From: Orbaceae bacterium BiB | GTDB taxonomy: Bacteria > Pseudomonadota > Gammaproteobacteria > Enterobacterales > Orbaceae | Length of the DNA: 64,000 nt | Direction: 5' to 3' | NCBI GenBank assembly: GCA_036251205.1 | Contig: CP133958.1 | Coordinates: forward strand, 2,717,210 to 2,781,209 | Part shown: one piece after another, positions 9,166-19,599 of the stretch | Layout: every line of letters starts with the position of its first letter | Numbering within the stretch: the stretch's first letter is position 1 | Notes under the pieces: model-generated | The model's input: only the letters and a program-made list of their open reading frames with translations | What the model was told of the DNA's origin: nothing | The model's database searches: none | Made by a program: the position numbers and the translations under genes

Positions 9166-9711
9166 TTATTCTTTGGTTTTATCTGTTTTATCCACTTTAC
9201 TATAGATATATATACCTGATATTACGGTGACAAGTAAAGAGGCGCCCGGTAAAATAAATGTCTTAAAGATTCCAAAAAATTCAGTAGACATATTGTAAGT
9301 TACATACAAGCTAACTAAACCACAAAGAATAAAGAAAAAAGCCCATAACATATTAAGCTTGTTCCATACCTCAGCTGCTAATTGTATCTCTTTACCTAAG
9401 ATTTTTTGAATTAAGTTCTTTTTAAAACCAATTTGGCTAACCAATAAAATGATAGCAAATAAAAAGTTAATTAAGGTTACTTTCCATTTGATAAAATTTT
9501 CATTATGCAAATAGAGTGTAAGTGCTCCAAAAATGATGATCATCAGATAAGAGAATAGCTCTATTTTTTCAATTCTTTTATAAACTACATAAATGATAAA
9601 AAAGACGATGGTTGCCGAAATCATTAAGGCTTTTACTCCGGCAAAGATATCATAAACAGTGAGAAACACAAAAAAACATATTAATGGTATAAAATTGAGC
9701 AGTTGTTTCAT
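9166..9711 (-). CDS. yciB: Inner-membrane septation protein A family, YciB
   Basis: Polytopic inner-membrane protein linked to cell-envelope integrity and division. 181 residues (E. coli 179) with five to six hydrophobic segments. Diagnostic blocks: MKQLLNFIPLICFF at the start, IYDIFAG-like YDIFAGVKAL, NFIKWKVTLIN, and WNKLNMLWAFFFILCGLVSLY near residue 120. Eight bases separate it from yciA, so yciB-yciA-clsA form a likely operon on the minus strand. Confidence 0.94.
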   Translation of the reverse strand: MKQLLNFIPLICFFVFLTVYDIFAGVKALMISATIVFFIIYVVYKRIEKIELFSYLMIIIFGALTLYLHNENFIKWKVTLINFLFAIILLVSQIGFKKNLIQKILGKEIQLAAEVWNKLNMLWAFFFILCGLVSLYVTYNMSTEFFGIFKTFILPGASLLVTVISGIYIYSKVDKTDKTKE

Positions 9712-9761
9712 ACTAAAGTAAACCTATATAAAATTGAGAGATTAGTGACTTATTAAGTATT

Positions 9762-9785
9762 AAAACCTGATAAGGTTTTATCAGG
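9762..9785 (-). terminator. Hairpin terminator downstream of fur
   Basis: Perfect 8-base stem CCTGATAA / TTATCAGG with a GGTT loop (AACC on the minus strand), followed on the minus strand by TTTTAA. It lies just past the fur stop. Confidence 0.6.
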
Positions 9786-9812
9786 CTAATATCTGTTAGG
9801 CAATGTGTTGGG

Positions 9813-10265
9813 CTATTTTTTATTATGGAGGGATGGATTTTGTTTACAATTTTTGCTAGCACAGTGACCATATAAGTATAAACTATGATAAGTTAGTTCA
9901 ATGCCATGCTGTTCTGCAATCTCTTTTTGTCTTTGATTAATCAGTTCATCTCTGAATTCAAAAACGTCACCACAGTCTAAACAAATTAAATGATCATGAT
10001 GATTTTGAGAAGCTAGTTCAAAAACTGCTTTACCACCTTCAAAATTATGTCGTGTTACGATACCGGCATCATCAAACTGATTTAAAACACGATATACTGT
10101 CGCAAGTCCGATCTCTTCACCCAACTCTAACAATTTTTTATAAAGATCTTCCGCAGTAACATGTTGATATTGTGGGTCTCGTAACAGTTCTAAAATTTTT
10201 AACCGTGGTAGTGTTATTTTTAATCCAGCATTTTTTAATGCGGTATTGTTTTCTTGAGTTACCAT
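9813..10265 (-). CDS. fur: Ferric uptake regulator Fur
   Basis: Iron-sensing DNA-binding repressor. The start chosen is the ATG at 10265 (MVTQENNTALKNAGLKITLPR), giving 150 residues against 148 in E. coli, with GGGAT upstream; an upstream in-frame ATG at 10304 lacks a ribosome site and would add 13 residues. The winged-helix recognition region GLATVYRVLNQFDDAGIVTRHNFEGG is essentially identical to E. coli. Metal sites: the HHDH run, CLDC, and CASKNC near the C-terminus. fldA lies immediately upstream in the same direction, as in E. coli. No convincing Fur box was identified at its promoter. Confidence 0.96.
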   Translation of the reverse strand: MVTQENNTALKNAGLKITLPRLKILELLRDPQYQHVTAEDLYKKLLELGEEIGLATVYRVLNQFDDAGIVTRHNFEGGKAVFELASQNHHDHLICLDCGDVFEFRDELINQRQKEIAEQHGIELTYHSLYLYGHCASKNCKQNPSLHNKK

Positions 10266-10437
10266 ATTGAATCCCAGTTTCGTATCGTTTTCTTTCGCAG
10301 TCATTATAAAAAATATTTAGCAAAAATAAAGCAATCATTTTGAAAGGACATTCCAATCTACATCAATCGATAGGGAGCAAGGATTTACTCTTCTGTAGAC
10401 TGGAATTATTATACAACTTCGTGAAATAAATAATGGA

Positions 10438-10950
10438 TTAAATTGCCATCTCTTTTTTAACTTGTTCAACCCATTTCACAATACGCTCTTGTGTTAAGTC
10501 CGCTTGTCGATCTTCATCGATGGCTAACCCAACAAAATGTTTATCATCAACTAGGCTTTTTGATGATTCAAAATAGTATCCTTCAGTCGGCCAATGACCT
10601 ACAATTTTTGCACCTTTAGGTTCAATAATATCTCTCAGTGTACCCATAGCATCACAGAAATATTCGGTATAGTCTTCTTGGTCACCACAACCAAAGATTG
10701 CAACTGTTTTATTAGAAAAATCAATCTGTTCTAAATTAGGAAAAAAGTCATCCCAATCGCATTGAGACTCTCCATAATACCAAGTCGGAATACCTAAAAA
10801 TAGATAGCTATACTCTTCAATCTGTTCCTTAGTACTTTTCGCTATATCATAGATATCTGCGAGATCATTACCTAATAAATTCTGAATTTGCTCTGCAACT
10901 TTTTCAGTATTTCCAGTATCACTACCGAAAAAAATTCCCACTTTAGCCAT
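10438..10950 (-). CDS. fldA: Flavodoxin 1
   Basis: Low-potential FMN electron carrier used by radical-SAM enzymes and biosynthetic reductases. 170 residues (E. coli 176). The phosphate-binding loop FGSDTGNTEKVA is at residues 8-19, the FMN-stacking loop PTWYYGESQCDW near 55, and GCGDQEDYTEYFCDAMG near 88, all as in long-chain flavodoxins. It lies about 170 bases upstream of fur on the same strand. Confidence 0.96.
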   Translation of the reverse strand: MAKVGIFFGSDTGNTEKVAEQIQNLLGNDLADIYDIAKSTKEQIEEYSYLFLGIPTWYYGESQCDWDDFFPNLEQIDFSNKTVAIFGCGDQEDYTEYFCDAMGTLRDIIEPKGAKIVGHWPTEGYYFESSKSLVDDKHFVGLAIDEDRQADLTQERIVKWVEQVKKEMAI

Positions 10951-11154
10951 AGTTTTACCCTACATTCATTGTTACTTAAAATGAGAATTATAGCATCTAG
11001 CAATAAAAAAACAGCAATAATGCTTCATTTATTATAGATTTTTTTTATTAAGCTGTGACAAGGCTACACAATTATCGAATATTGGATTACACTTACAGAA
11101 AATTAACGCTATATTTATTGGTAGTATTTTTTATCAATCTCCTTGGGATCTTTT

Positions 11155-12327
11155 ATGAATCTGCATGAATATCAATCAAAACTTTTATTTAAAAAATATG
11201 ATTTACCTGTACCGGTTGGGTATGTTTGCCATTCAGTTGAAGAAGTTTCGGAAACACTCGCTGAGATTGCCGCTCAAAATTTGCAAGGCAAGTGGGTCGC
11301 AAAATGTCAGGTTCATGCAGGGGGACGGGGTAAAGCTGGTGGTGTTATTTGTACTGATAACTTTCAAGATATAAAAAAATTTGCGGCTCACTGGTTTGGA
11401 CAACATTTAGTAACTTATCAAACGGATAGTAAAGGGCAGCCAGTTAGTAAAATTTTAATTGAACAAGCATCCGATATTCAAAAAGAGTTTTATTTAGGCG
11501 CAATTGTTGATAGAGCATCACAACGTATTGTCATTATGGCTTCAACCGAAGGTGGTATGGATATTGAAACCGTTGCGACTAAAACACCTGAATTGATATT
11601 TAAGACAGAAATTGATCCGCTAACAGGACCGAATGCTTATCAAGGTCGAGAATTAGCCTTTAAATTAGGTTTAAGTGGTAAATTGATTAATCAATTTGCT
11701 AAAATTTTTATAAATTTATCAAAGTTATTTATTGAAAATGATTTATCACTAGCAGAAATCAATCCGTTAGTTATCACTACAACAGAAGAGCTACTGTGCT
11801 TAGATGCAAAAATAGTATTAGATGATAATGCGCTTTATCGTCATCCATCCTTAAGCATATTAAGAGATATTACTCAAGAAGATGAACGAGAGTCTATAGC
11901 GACTAAGCAGGGGATTAGTTATGTTTCATTAGCGGGTAATATTGGTTGTATGGTTAATGGCGCCGGTCTCGCAATGGCGACAATGGACATTATAAAATTG
12001 TATGGTGGTGAGCCTGCTAATTTTCTGGATGTCGGTGGTGGAACAACAAAAGAAAGAGTATGTGAAGCCTTTAAGTTAATTTTATCTGATAAAAACGTAA
12101 AAGCAATTTTAGTGAATATTTTCGGTGGTATTGTTCGCTGTGATTTAATTGCTGATGGTGTTATTGCTGCAATTAAAGAGATCGAGTTGAATGTGCCAGT
12201 TGTTGTTCGTTTAGAAGGGAATAATGCGGATATTGCTAGAAAAATTTTAGCCGATAGCCAACTTAATATTATCAGTGCTGAGAGTTTAGCTGACGCTGCA
12301 GAAAAAATTTCTGCTGTTGCTAAATAA
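11155..12327 (+). CDS. sucC: Succinyl-CoA synthetase beta subunit
   Basis: ADP/GDP-forming succinyl-CoA ligase, beta subunit (TCA cycle; substrate-level phosphorylation). The ATG at 11155 gives 390 residues beginning MNLHEYQ, exactly like E. coli (388); a TTG 12 bases upstream is in frame but unlikely. ATP-grasp features: [15 protein letters not shown] near residue 46, EINPLVI near 200, and the CoA-ligase domain with [17 protein letters not shown] and [11 protein letters not shown]. Followed after 16 bases by sucD. In E. coli sucCD follow sucAB; here the upstream neighbour is fldA on the other strand, with no sucAB. Confidence 0.96.
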   Translation: MNLHEYQSKLLFKKYDLPVPVGYVCHSVEEVSETLAEIAAQNLQGKWVAKCQVHAGGRGKAGGVICTDNFQDIKKFAAHWFGQHLVTYQTDSKGQPVSKILIEQASDIQKEFYLGAIVDRASQRIVIMASTEGGMDIETVATKTPELIFKTEIDPLTGPNAYQGRELAFKLGLSGKLINQFAKIFINLSKLFIENDLSLAEINPLVITTTEELLCLDAKIVLDDNALYRHPSLSILRDITQEDERESIATKQGISYVSLAGNIGCMVNGAGLAMATMDIIKLYGGEPANFLDVGGGTTKERVCEAFKLILSDKNVKAILVNIFGGIVRCDLIADGVIAAIKEIELNVPVVVRLEGNNADIARKILADSQLNIISAESLADAAEKISAVAK

Positions 12328-12343
12328 TAGATACGGAGTAAAA

Positions 12344-13210
12344 ATGTCAATTTTAATTAATAAAGATACCAAAGTTATTTGTCAGGGATTTACTGGTAGT
12401 CAAGGGACATTCCATTCTAAGCAAGCTCTTGAATATGGTACAAAATTAGTTGGTGGTGTAACGCCAGGTAAGGGTGGAACTACACATTTAGATTTGCCTG
12501 TTTTTAATACTGTAAAAGAAGCTGTTGCAGCAACGGGTGCTACTGCAACAATGATTTATGTTCCAGCTGCTTTTGGTAAAGATTCTATTTTAGAAGCAAT
12601 TGATGCAGGTATTAAATTAATTGTCTGTATTACTGAAGGTATCCCAACACTCGATATGCTGATTGTTAAAGAAAAATTACGGCATAGCGATGCTATTATG
12701 ATTGGTCCTAATTGTCCTGGTATTATTGTGCCTGACCAATGTAAGATTGGAATTATGCCTGGCCATATTCACCTTGCCGGTAAAGTAGGTATTGTCTCTC
12801 GTTCAGGGACATTAACTTATGAAGCCGTTAAACAGACCACAGATATTGGTGTTGGCCAATCGGTCTGTGTTGGTATCGGGGGCGATCCGATACCTGGTAG
12901 TGATTTTATTTCTATTCTTAGTTTACTTCAAGACGATCCTAATACTGAAGTCATTGTTATGATCGGTGAAATCGGTGGAACCGCAGAAGAAGCTGCTGCT
13001 GAATATATCAAAAAACATGTGACTAAACCGGTTGTTGGCTATATTGCCGGTGTTACCGCTCCAGTAGGTAAGAGAATGGGACATGCGGGTGCTATTATTT
13101 CTGGAGGAAAAGGTACTGTGGCTGAAAAAACTAAATCTTTAGAGGCTGCAGGAGTCATTGTCGTATCAAGTTTAATTGATATCGGCAAGGCGGTGAAAAC
13201 AGTGATTTGA
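12344..13210 (+). CDS. sucD: Succinyl-CoA synthetase alpha subunit
   Basis: Partner of SucC; binds CoA and carries the phosphohistidine. 288 residues (E. coli 289), start [18 protein letters not shown] at 12344 with CGGAGT upstream; a longer in-frame start inside sucC is unlikely. CoA-binding motif [11 protein letters not shown] near residue 15; the GPNCPG loop near residue 122; the active histidine in GRxxGHAGAI context ([14 protein letters not shown] near residue 243). Ends with TGA. Cotranscribed with sucC. Confidence 0.96.
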   Translation: MSILINKDTKVICQGFTGSQGTFHSKQALEYGTKLVGGVTPGKGGTTHLDLPVFNTVKEAVAATGATATMIYVPAAFGKDSILEAIDAGIKLIVCITEGIPTLDMLIVKEKLRHSDAIMIGPNCPGIIVPDQCKIGIMPGHIHLAGKVGIVSRSGTLTYEAVKQTTDIGVGQSVCVGIGGDPIPGSDFISILSLLQDDPNTEVIVMIGEIGGTAEEAAAEYIKKHVTKPVVGYIAGVTAPVGKRMGHAGAIISGGKGTVAEKTKSLEAAGVIVVSSLIDIGKAVKTVI

Positions 13211-13229
13211 CGAATTTAACTAATTTTTT

Positions 13230-13243
13230 TTGATTTTTGTCAA
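13230..13243 (+). promoter_or_regulatory. FNR-like site upstream of cydA
   Basis: TTGATTTTTGTCAA matches the FNR consensus TTGAT-N4-ATCAA at 9 of 10 fixed positions, about 90 bases before the cydA start. E. coli cydAB is repressed by FNR and activated by ArcA in low oxygen, so a site here is plausible; functional role is inference. Confidence 0.4.
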
Positions 13244-13333
13244 TTTTAATTAATTAATTTTAGTGTAGAATAGTACACAATTTTTTTATTGTGTGATTAA
13301 TTGTCGTTTTATTAGCAGTTTTAGGGAGCTAAA

Positions 13334-14908
13334 ATGGATATCGTTGAACTATCAAGACTCCAGTTTGCACTTACAGCAATGTATCATTTCATATTTGTCC
13401 CATTAACACTGGGTCTAGCATTTTTACTTGCTATTATGGAAACCGTTTACGTTGTTAGTGGTAAGCAAATCTGGAAAGATATGACAAAATTCTGGGGCAA
13501 ATTATTTGGTATTAATTTTGCACTAGGTGTGGCAACTGGGTTAACTATGGAGTTTCAATTCGGGACTAACTGGTCTTACTATGCCCATTATGTTGGGGAT
13601 ATTTTTGGTGCCCCATTAGCAATTGAAGGCTTAATGGCATTCTTTTTAGAATCAACCATGGTTGGTCTCTTCTTCTTCGGCTGGGATCGAATGAGTAAAG
13701 GTAAACACTTAATGGTAACGTGGTTAGTTGCTATTGGTTCGAACCTTTCTGCTTTATGGATATTAGTTGCTAATGGTTGGATGCAGTTCCCTGTTGGATC
13801 TGAATTCAATGCTATCAACTCACGTATGGAAATGACCAATTTCTTTGATCTGATTACAAGCTCTGTTGCTCAGTTTAAATTCTTACATACCGTTTCGGCG
13901 GGTTATGTGACTGGCGCCGTCTTTGTTTTAGGTATCAGCTCTTACTATTTATTAAAAAAACGTGATGTTGATTTTGCTAAACGTTCTTTTGCTGTCGCAG
14001 CTGTATTTGGTTTAGTCATGTCTGTTAACCTGATTCTTGTCGGGGATGACGCAGGTCATGAAATGACAACGGTTCAGCCAACGAAATTAGCGGCAATTGA
14101 AGCTGAATGGGAAACTCACCCAGCACCGGCATCATTTAACTTAATTGCTTTCCCTTCTCAATCTAAAGAAGAGAATCTTTTTGCTATCGAAATTCCTTAC
14201 GTGATGGGTATTATTACAACACGTTCACTGGATACTCAGGTAAAAGGATTGAAGGAGATTATGGCTGAAAATGAAGTCAGAATTCGTGATGGTATCTTAG
14301 CTTATCAAAGTTTAGAACAAATTAAATCAGGAAATACCTCTCCAGAAGTCCAACAAACTTTTGATAAATATAAAGCTGATTTAGGTTATGGCTATTTAGC
14401 TAAACGTTTTACCGATAAAGATAATATTAACTTAGCTGATGCAACTGATGTGCATATTAAAGCGGCGGTAGAGGATTCAATTCCGGCTGTTGCTCCTTTA
14501 TTCTGGGCATTTAGAATCATGGTTGGTTTAGGTTTCTTAATGTTATTAAGTTTTGCTATTGCAGTTTGGTTAACACTTAAAAATAAAATTGGTGAAAAAC
14601 GTTGGTTCCACCGTTTCTTACTATTTAGTATTCCGTTTCCATGGATTGCGGTTGAATGTGGTTGGTTTGTTAATGAATATGGTCGTCAACCTTGGGCGAT
14701 TCAGGATGTATTACCAACAAGTGTAGCCCACTCTTCTTTAACAGCTGGGGAAGTATTATTTACTCTGTTATTAATTTGTGGCTTATATACGTTATTTTTG
14801 GTAGCTGAAATGTTCTTAATGTTTAAATATGCTCGTTTGGGCCCAAGTTCATTAGCAACTGGTCGATACCATTATGAGAATATTAAACCACAAGATGTGA
14901 AAGAATAG
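13334..14908 (+). CDS. cydA: Cytochrome bd-I ubiquinol oxidase subunit I
   Basis: Heme b558/b595/d-bearing subunit of the high-affinity quinol oxidase in the inner membrane. 524 residues (E. coli 522), about nine transmembrane helices. Heme-ligand regions: [12 protein letters not shown] with His19, [13 protein letters not shown] with the second His near 186, and the [13 protein letters not shown] block near 449. The long Q-loop between helices 6 and 7 (about residues 255-385) is present in the long form typical of proteobacteria. RBS AGGGAG precedes the ATG. First gene of cydABX. Confidence 0.97.
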   Translation: MDIVELSRLQFALTAMYHFIFVPLTLGLAFLLAIMETVYVVSGKQIWKDMTKFWGKLFGINFALGVATGLTMEFQFGTNWSYYAHYVGDIFGAPLAIEGLMAFFLESTMVGLFFFGWDRMSKGKHLMVTWLVAIGSNLSALWILVANGWMQFPVGSEFNAINSRMEMTNFFDLITSSVAQFKFLHTVSAGYVTGAVFVLGISSYYLLKKRDVDFAKRSFAVAAVFGLVMSVNLILVGDDAGHEMTTVQPTKLAAIEAEWETHPAPASFNLIAFPSQSKEENLFAIEIPYVMGIITTRSLDTQVKGLKEIMAENEVRIRDGILAYQSLEQIKSGNTSPEVQQTFDKYKADLGYGYLAKRFTDKDNINLADATDVHIKAAVEDSIPAVAPLFWAFRIMVGLGFLMLLSFAIAVWLTLKNKIGEKRWFHRFLLFSIPFPWIAVECGWFVNEYGRQPWAIQDVLPTSVAHSSLTAGEVLFTLLLICGLYTLFLVAEMFLMFKYARLGPSSLATGRYHYENIKPQDVKE

Positions 14909-14926
14909 GGCAGGGGAGAATACACT

Positions 14927-16063
14927 ATGTTTGATTACGAAGTTTTACGTGTTATCTGGTGGGGTATCATTGCCGCTGTACTGATTGGTTTTACTATTAC
15001 TGATGGTTTTGATATGGGTGTCGGTATTCTGTTGCCTATTATCGGTAAGACCAATAATGAACGCAGAATTATGATTAACTCAATTGCGCCACATTGGGAT
15101 GGTAACCAAGTTTGGTTAATCACCGCTGGTGCTGGTTTATTTGCAGCATGGCCAATGGTATATGCAACCTCGTTTTCTGGGTTTTATATTGCCATGATTT
15201 TGGTATTGTGTGCATTGTTCTTTAGACCGCTTGGTTTTGATTACCGTAATAAATTAGAACACTCTAAATGGCGTAGCTTATGGGATGCAGGTATCTTTAT
15301 TGGTAGCTTTGTTCCAGCTTTAGTTTTTGGTGTGGCATTTGGTAATTTACTTGAAGGCGTTCCATTTACTTTAGATAACTTCTTAAGAGTTAGTTATGAA
15401 GGTAATTTCTTCGGTTTATTAAATCCATTTGCTATTGTTGCTGGTGTTGTGAGTTTAATGCTAATCGTGACCCAAGGCGGTGCTTGGTTACAATTAAAAA
15501 CAACCGGTGATCTTTACTTAAGAGCTCGTAAAGCAACACAAATTTCAGCACTTATTATGATTATTGCATTTGTTATAGCGGGTGTATGGGTTATTTGGGG
15601 CATGCATGGCTATGAAATAACTAGTGCTATAGATTATAGAGCTGACGCTAATCCATTAACGAAGACTGTAACTACGGATGTAAGCTGGTTAGCAAACTAT
15701 AATGCGTTACCAATTTTATGGGCAGTTCCTTTACTTGGTATTGTATTCCCTATTTTGACTATTATACTTTCTGGTTTAAATAGAAATGCATTAGTATTTT
15801 TAACTTCATCATTAACGATAGTATGTGTATTGATGACATTTGGGATAACAACCTTCCCATTCATTATTCCGTCAAGTATTATGCCGGATATGAGTTTAAC
15901 TATTTGGGATGCGACATCTAGCCAGTTGACTCTAACAGTAATGTTCTGGGTTGTTGCTATCTTTTTACCAATTGTATTGTTATATACCATTTGGTCTTAT
16001 ATCAAAATGTTTGGTCGTTTAAATAAAAGCTTCATTGAACAAAACGATCATACGCTTTATTAA
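14927..16063 (+). CDS. cydB: Cytochrome bd-I ubiquinol oxidase subunit II
   Basis: Second membrane subunit of cytochrome bd. 378 residues, about nine hydrophobic helices. N-terminal MFDYEVLRVIWWGIIAAVL and FTITDGFDMGVGILLP with NSIAPHWDGNQVWLI are conserved CydB signatures. Eighteen bases after cydA, with AGGGGAG as ribosome site. Followed by cydX. Confidence 0.97.
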   Translation: MFDYEVLRVIWWGIIAAVLIGFTITDGFDMGVGILLPIIGKTNNERRIMINSIAPHWDGNQVWLITAGAGLFAAWPMVYATSFSGFYIAMILVLCALFFRPLGFDYRNKLEHSKWRSLWDAGIFIGSFVPALVFGVAFGNLLEGVPFTLDNFLRVSYEGNFFGLLNPFAIVAGVVSLMLIVTQGGAWLQLKTTGDLYLRARKATQISALIMIIAFVIAGVWVIWGMHGYEITSAIDYRADANPLTKTVTTDVSWLANYNALPILWAVPLLGIVFPILTIILSGLNRNALVFLTSSLTIVCVLMTFGITTFPFIIPSSIMPDMSLTIWDATSSQLTLTVMFWVVAIFLPIVLLYTIWSYIKMFGRLNKSFIEQNDHTLY

Positions 16064-16089
16064 TTCGACTAATAGAGAAGGAACAAGAA

Positions 16090-16191
16090 ATGTATTTTTT
16101 CTGGATTGTAATAACCCTAATGGCATGTTTACTTTCGGCTGTTGTCGGGTTGTGGATCGATCGTAAGATTGATGAAAAGAAAACCGATTAA
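16090..16191 (+). CDS. cydX: Small cytochrome bd subunit CydX
   Basis: A 33-residue reading frame starting MYFFWIVITLMACLLS with one transmembrane helix and a charged tail ending in KKTD. CydX proteins are 30-40-residue single-helix subunits that stabilise the heme b595/d site; the aromatic-rich start followed by a T-L-x-A-C segment matches E. coli CydX (MWYFAWILGTLLAC). It begins 27 bases after cydB, has AGAAGGA upstream, and is followed at once by a strong terminator, so it is the last gene of cydABX. No ybgE follows. Confidence 0.88.
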   Translation: MYFFWIVITLMACLLSAVVGLWIDRKIDEKKTD

Positions 16192-16218
16192 TTTTAAGGT
16201 TTATCTAACGAAACGAAA

Positions 16219-16247
16219 ACGGATACCATTGGGTATCCGTTTTTTTA
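16219..16247 (+). terminator. Rho-independent terminator of cydABX
   Basis: Perfect 9-base stem ACGGATACC / GGTATCCGT with an ATTG loop followed by seven T residues. Confidence 0.9.
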
Positions 16248-16337
16248 TTAAGAAGATAAATATTAATTAAGAGATTATTGAGCTTTACATTTAGCTGAGT
16301 ATAATGCTCTAGATTTTTATATATTGAGGACTATTTT

Positions 16338-16541
16338 ATGACCAAATATTTACATAAAAAGGGTGCGATTAAAAGTAATGCTTTAGCTGCATTAATTCGA
16401 GATCCTTTATTTAAACAGCGTATTGAGAAAAATTTAAAAGGTAAAGGTAGTTATAGTCGTAAAGTAAAACATAGCAAACAGAGTCATCAGGACGCGGGGA
16501 AAAATAGATTTATAAGTCTACTTTTTCCTGCGGCTTGCTGA
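16338..16541 (+). CDS. arfA: Alternative ribosome-rescue factor A
   Basis: ArfA recruits RF2 to ribosomes stalled on non-stop mRNA, backing up tmRNA-SmpB. 67 residues. The N-terminal 50 residues match E. coli ArfA: MTKYLHKKGAIKSNALAALI, RDPLFKQRIEKN, KGKGSYSRK. The C-terminal tail (FISLLFPAAC) is hydrophobic, as in E. coli, where the full-length form is unstable. A 16-base-pair hairpin covers codons 52-65 (separate entry), so the usual mRNA would end before the stop. RBS TGAGGA. smpB is also in this window. Confidence 0.93.
   Translation: MTKYLHKKGAIKSNALAALIRDPLFKQRIEKNLKGKGSYSRKVKHSKQSHQDAGKNRFISLLFPAAC
16493..16532 (+). promoter_or_regulatory. Intragenic hairpin that can make arfA mRNA non-stop
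   Basis: Inside the arfA frame, bases 16493-16508 pair with 16517-16532: a 16-base stem with two G-T wobbles and one A-C mismatch around an 8-base loop, with five T in the 3' arm. In E. coli and Haemophilus, arfA mRNA is cut by RNase III or terminated at such a hairpin, giving non-stop transcripts degraded via tmRNA when trans-translation works. Same position here: before the hydrophobic tail and the stop at 16539-16541. Confidence 0.8.
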
Positions 16542-16738
16542 TAATACAATCTTGGTTATCGTTTATCTGTTCTATTTCACTATTTATATAATCAATTTTT
16601 ATTCAGTTTAAATCACTTTATTCATTATTTTAATCTTCACTAGTTATATATTTAGATAATAAATACTGATATAATATACAGTCTATTACTGAGTTTTTAC
16701 TCAACTAGTCCAATTTAAAGCAATAAAAGAAGATAGAT

Positions 16739-19576
16739 ATGTCAATTAAAAATATCGAAATTCGTGGTGCACGTACTCATAATCTTAAAAATATTAATGT
16801 AGTTATTCCTCGTGATAAGTTGGTTGTGATTACAGGACTTTCTGGATCGGGTAAATCTTCTCTAGCATTCGATACCCTATATGCAGAGGGACAACGTCGT
16901 TATGTTGAATCGTTGTCTGCGTATGCTCGTCAATTTTTATCACTGATGGAAAAACCCGATGTCGATCATATCGAGGGTCTATCTCCTGCTATATCTATTG
17001 AACAAAAATCGACCTCACATAATCCTCGTTCAACTGTCGGAACGATTACTGAAATATACGACTACTTACGTTTGCTCTATGCACGTATTGGTGAACCGCG
17101 TTGTCCAACTCATCATTTACCATTAGCGGCACAAACTGTATCGCAGATGGTTGATGCAATTATGGCCTTATCCGTTGAAAATCGCTACATGCTACTTGCT
17201 CCTGTTGTTACTGAGCGTAAAGGTGAGTTTGTTAAATTATTTGAGCAATTGTCAGCTAGTGGTTATATTCGCGTTCGAGTTGATGGTGATATTTATGACT
17301 TATCTGATCCACCAGTATTAGAATTACAGAAAAAACATACGATCGAAGTTGTTGTTGATCGTTTTCGTATTCGTGATGATCTAAAATTGCGACTTGCAGA
17401 GTCGATAGAGACTGCATTATCAATTACTAACGGTATTGTTAAGGTTGCCAACTTAGATGATCCTAATAATGAAGAGGTTATTTTTTCTGCTAATTTTGCC
17501 TGTCCAATTTGTGGTTATAGTATATCAGAGTTAGAGCCTAGATTATTTTCATTTAATAATCCTGCGGGTGCCTGTCCTGATTGTGATGGGCTTGGCGTAC
17601 AACAATATTTTGATGAAAAGCGTATTGTACAGATGCCAGATGTTTCTCTTGCTGCTGGAGCAGTTAAAGGATGGGATCGTCGTAATTTCTACTATTTTCA
17701 AATGCTAAAATCATTAGCAGAACATTATAAATTTGATATTGATTTACCGTTTGAACAGCTTCCTGAGAAGATAAAAAATATTATCTTACACGGTTCGGGT
17801 GATGAAGAAATTGTTTTTGTCTATACGAATGATCGTGGTGATTCTGTTAAGCGTACGCATCCATTCGAAGGTATTTTGAATAACTTAAGTCGTCGCTATA
17901 AAGAGACTGACTCACAAACGATTCGTGAAGAGTTAGCTAAATATATTAGTAATCGAGCTTGTCCAAGTTGTCAGGGATCAAGACTGCGTGTTGAAGCGCG
18001 TAATGTTTTTATTGATGATACGAATCTTCCTGCAATTAGCGAATTGAGTATCCATAATGCTAAAGCCTTTTTTGGTGCATTATCATTATCTGGTCAACGT
18101 GCAAAAATTGCCGAAAAAATTCTAAAAGAGATTAATGAGCGTTTACAGTTTTTAATTAATGTTGGGCTTAATTATTTGACACTATCTCGCTCTGCGGAGA
18201 CGTTATCTGGCGGTGAAGCGCAGCGCATACGACTTGCAAGTCAAATTGGGGCAGGGCTTGTCGGTGTAATGTATGTTCTCGATGAACCTTCGATTGGATT
18301 ACATCAACGAGATAATACAAAATTAATTGATACCTTAATCCATTTAAGAGATCTGGGTAATTCAGTTATTGTTGTTGAACATGATGAAGAGGCTATTTTA
18401 GCCGCTGACTATTTGATTGATATTGGTCCAGGTGCTGGAGTTCATGGTGGTGAAATCGTGGCTCAAGGAACACCTAACGATGTTATGAAAAATAAAAATT
18501 CATTAACGGGTCAATATTTATCTGGTAAAGAGAAAATAGAAATTCCTGAAAAACGAACCAAAATGGATAAAAAGAAATTACTATCATTAATTGGTGCGAC
18601 CGGTAATAACCTTAAAAATGTGACATTAAATATTCCAGTTGGTTTATTTACTTGTATTACAGGCGTTTCGGGATCAGGTAAATCAACGCTGATAAATGAT
18701 ACTCTGTATCCATTAGCACAAAATGAGCTAAATAGAGCTGAAAAAAGTGATATTTCTCCTTATAAAGAGATTAAAGGGTTAGACTATTTTGATAAAGTTA
18801 TTGCTATTGATCAAAGTCCAATAGGCCGTACTCCTCGCTCAAATCCGGCAACCTATACTGGCTTTTTTACTTCAATACGTGAGTTATATTCTGGTGTGCC
18901 TGAAGCAAGAGCGAGAGGATACAATCCAGGACGTTTTAGTTTTAATGTTAAAGGTGGACGATGTGAAGCTTGCCAAGGTGATGGCTTGATTAAAGTTGAG
19001 ATGCACTTTCTACCTGATGTCTATGTTCCCTGTGATGTCTGTCAAGGTAAACGTTATAATCGTGAAACTCTTGATATTAAATATAAAGGCAAGTCAATTA
19101 ATCAAGTTTTGGATATGACTGTCGAGGAAGGACGAGATTTCTTCGATGCAGTGCCAATGATCGCACGAAAATTACAAACCTTAGTTGATGTCGGTTTATC
19201 CTATATTAAGATAGGTCAATCTGCGACGACGCTATCTGGTGGTGAAGCTCAACGTGTTAAGCTGGCGAAAGAGTTATCAAAACGTGATACTGGTAAAACA
19301 TTATATATTCTTGATGAACCAACAACAGGTCTACATTTTGCTGATGTTAAACAATTATTGAATCAACTTCATCAACTGCGTGATCGAGGTAATACGATTG
19401 TCGTGATTGAACATAATTTGGATGTTGTGAAAACAGCTGATTGGATCGTCGATTTAGGGCCAGAAGGTGGTAGTGGGGGCGGTGAAATTATTGCCGAAGG
19501 TACTCCAGAAGATGTCGCAAAATGCAAACACTCATATACAGGAATGTATTTAAAACCTATACTAGCTAAAAAATAG
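16739..19576 (+). CDS. uvrA: Excinuclease ABC subunit A
   Basis: Damage-recognition ATPase of nucleotide excision repair. 945 residues (E. coli 940). Two ABC modules: Walker [10 protein letters not shown] near residue 31 and GVSGSGKST near 640; ABC signatures LSGGEAQR at about 488 and 836. Zinc-finger cysteines are present: CPIC-x-CPDC in the first module (near 254-283) and CEACQGDG ... CDVCQGKR in the second. No gene occurs in the 200 bases upstream and no convincing LexA box was identified there. plsY follows after 23 bases. Confidence 0.98.
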   Translation: MSIKNIEIRGARTHNLKNINVVIPRDKLVVITGLSGSGKSSLAFDTLYAEGQRRYVESLSAYARQFLSLMEKPDVDHIEGLSPAISIEQKSTSHNPRSTVGTITEIYDYLRLLYARIGEPRCPTHHLPLAAQTVSQMVDAIMALSVENRYMLLAPVVTERKGEFVKLFEQLSASGYIRVRVDGDIYDLSDPPVLELQKKHTIEVVVDRFRIRDDLKLRLAESIETALSITNGIVKVANLDDPNNEEVIFSANFACPICGYSISELEPRLFSFNNPAGACPDCDGLGVQQYFDEKRIVQMPDVSLAAGAVKGWDRRNFYYFQMLKSLAEHYKFDIDLPFEQLPEKIKNIILHGSGDEEIVFVYTNDRGDSVKRTHPFEGILNNLSRRYKETDSQTIREELAKYISNRACPSCQGSRLRVEARNVFIDDTNLPAISELSIHNAKAFFGALSLSGQRAKIAEKILKEINERLQFLINVGLNYLTLSRSAETLSGGEAQRIRLASQIGAGLVGVMYVLDEPSIGLHQRDNTKLIDTLIHLRDLGNSVIVVEHDEEAILAADYLIDIGPGAGVHGGEIVAQGTPNDVMKNKNSLTGQYLSGKEKIEIPEKRTKMDKKKLLSLIGATGNNLKNVTLNIPVGLFTCITGVSGSGKSTLINDTLYPLAQNELNRAEKSDISPYKEIKGLDYFDKVIAIDQSPIGRTPRSNPATYTGFFTSIRELYSGVPEARARGYNPGRFSFNVKGGRCEACQGDGLIKVEMHFLPDVYVPCDVCQGKRYNRETLDIKYKGKSINQVLDMTVEEGRDFFDAVPMIARKLQTLVDVGLSYIKIGQSATTLSGGEAQRVKLAKELSKRDTGKTLYILDEPTTGLHFADVKQLLNQLHQLRDRGNTIVVIEHNLDVVKTADWIVDLGPEGGSGGGEIIAEGTPEDVAKCKHSYTGMYLKPILAKK

Positions 19577-19599
19577 CTAGAACATTTAAGGGATAATTC

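Noticed and set aside
11050-11070. CRP-like TGTGA near the sucC promoter
   Set aside because: The second half-site is poor (TACAC instead of TCACA at the right spacing).
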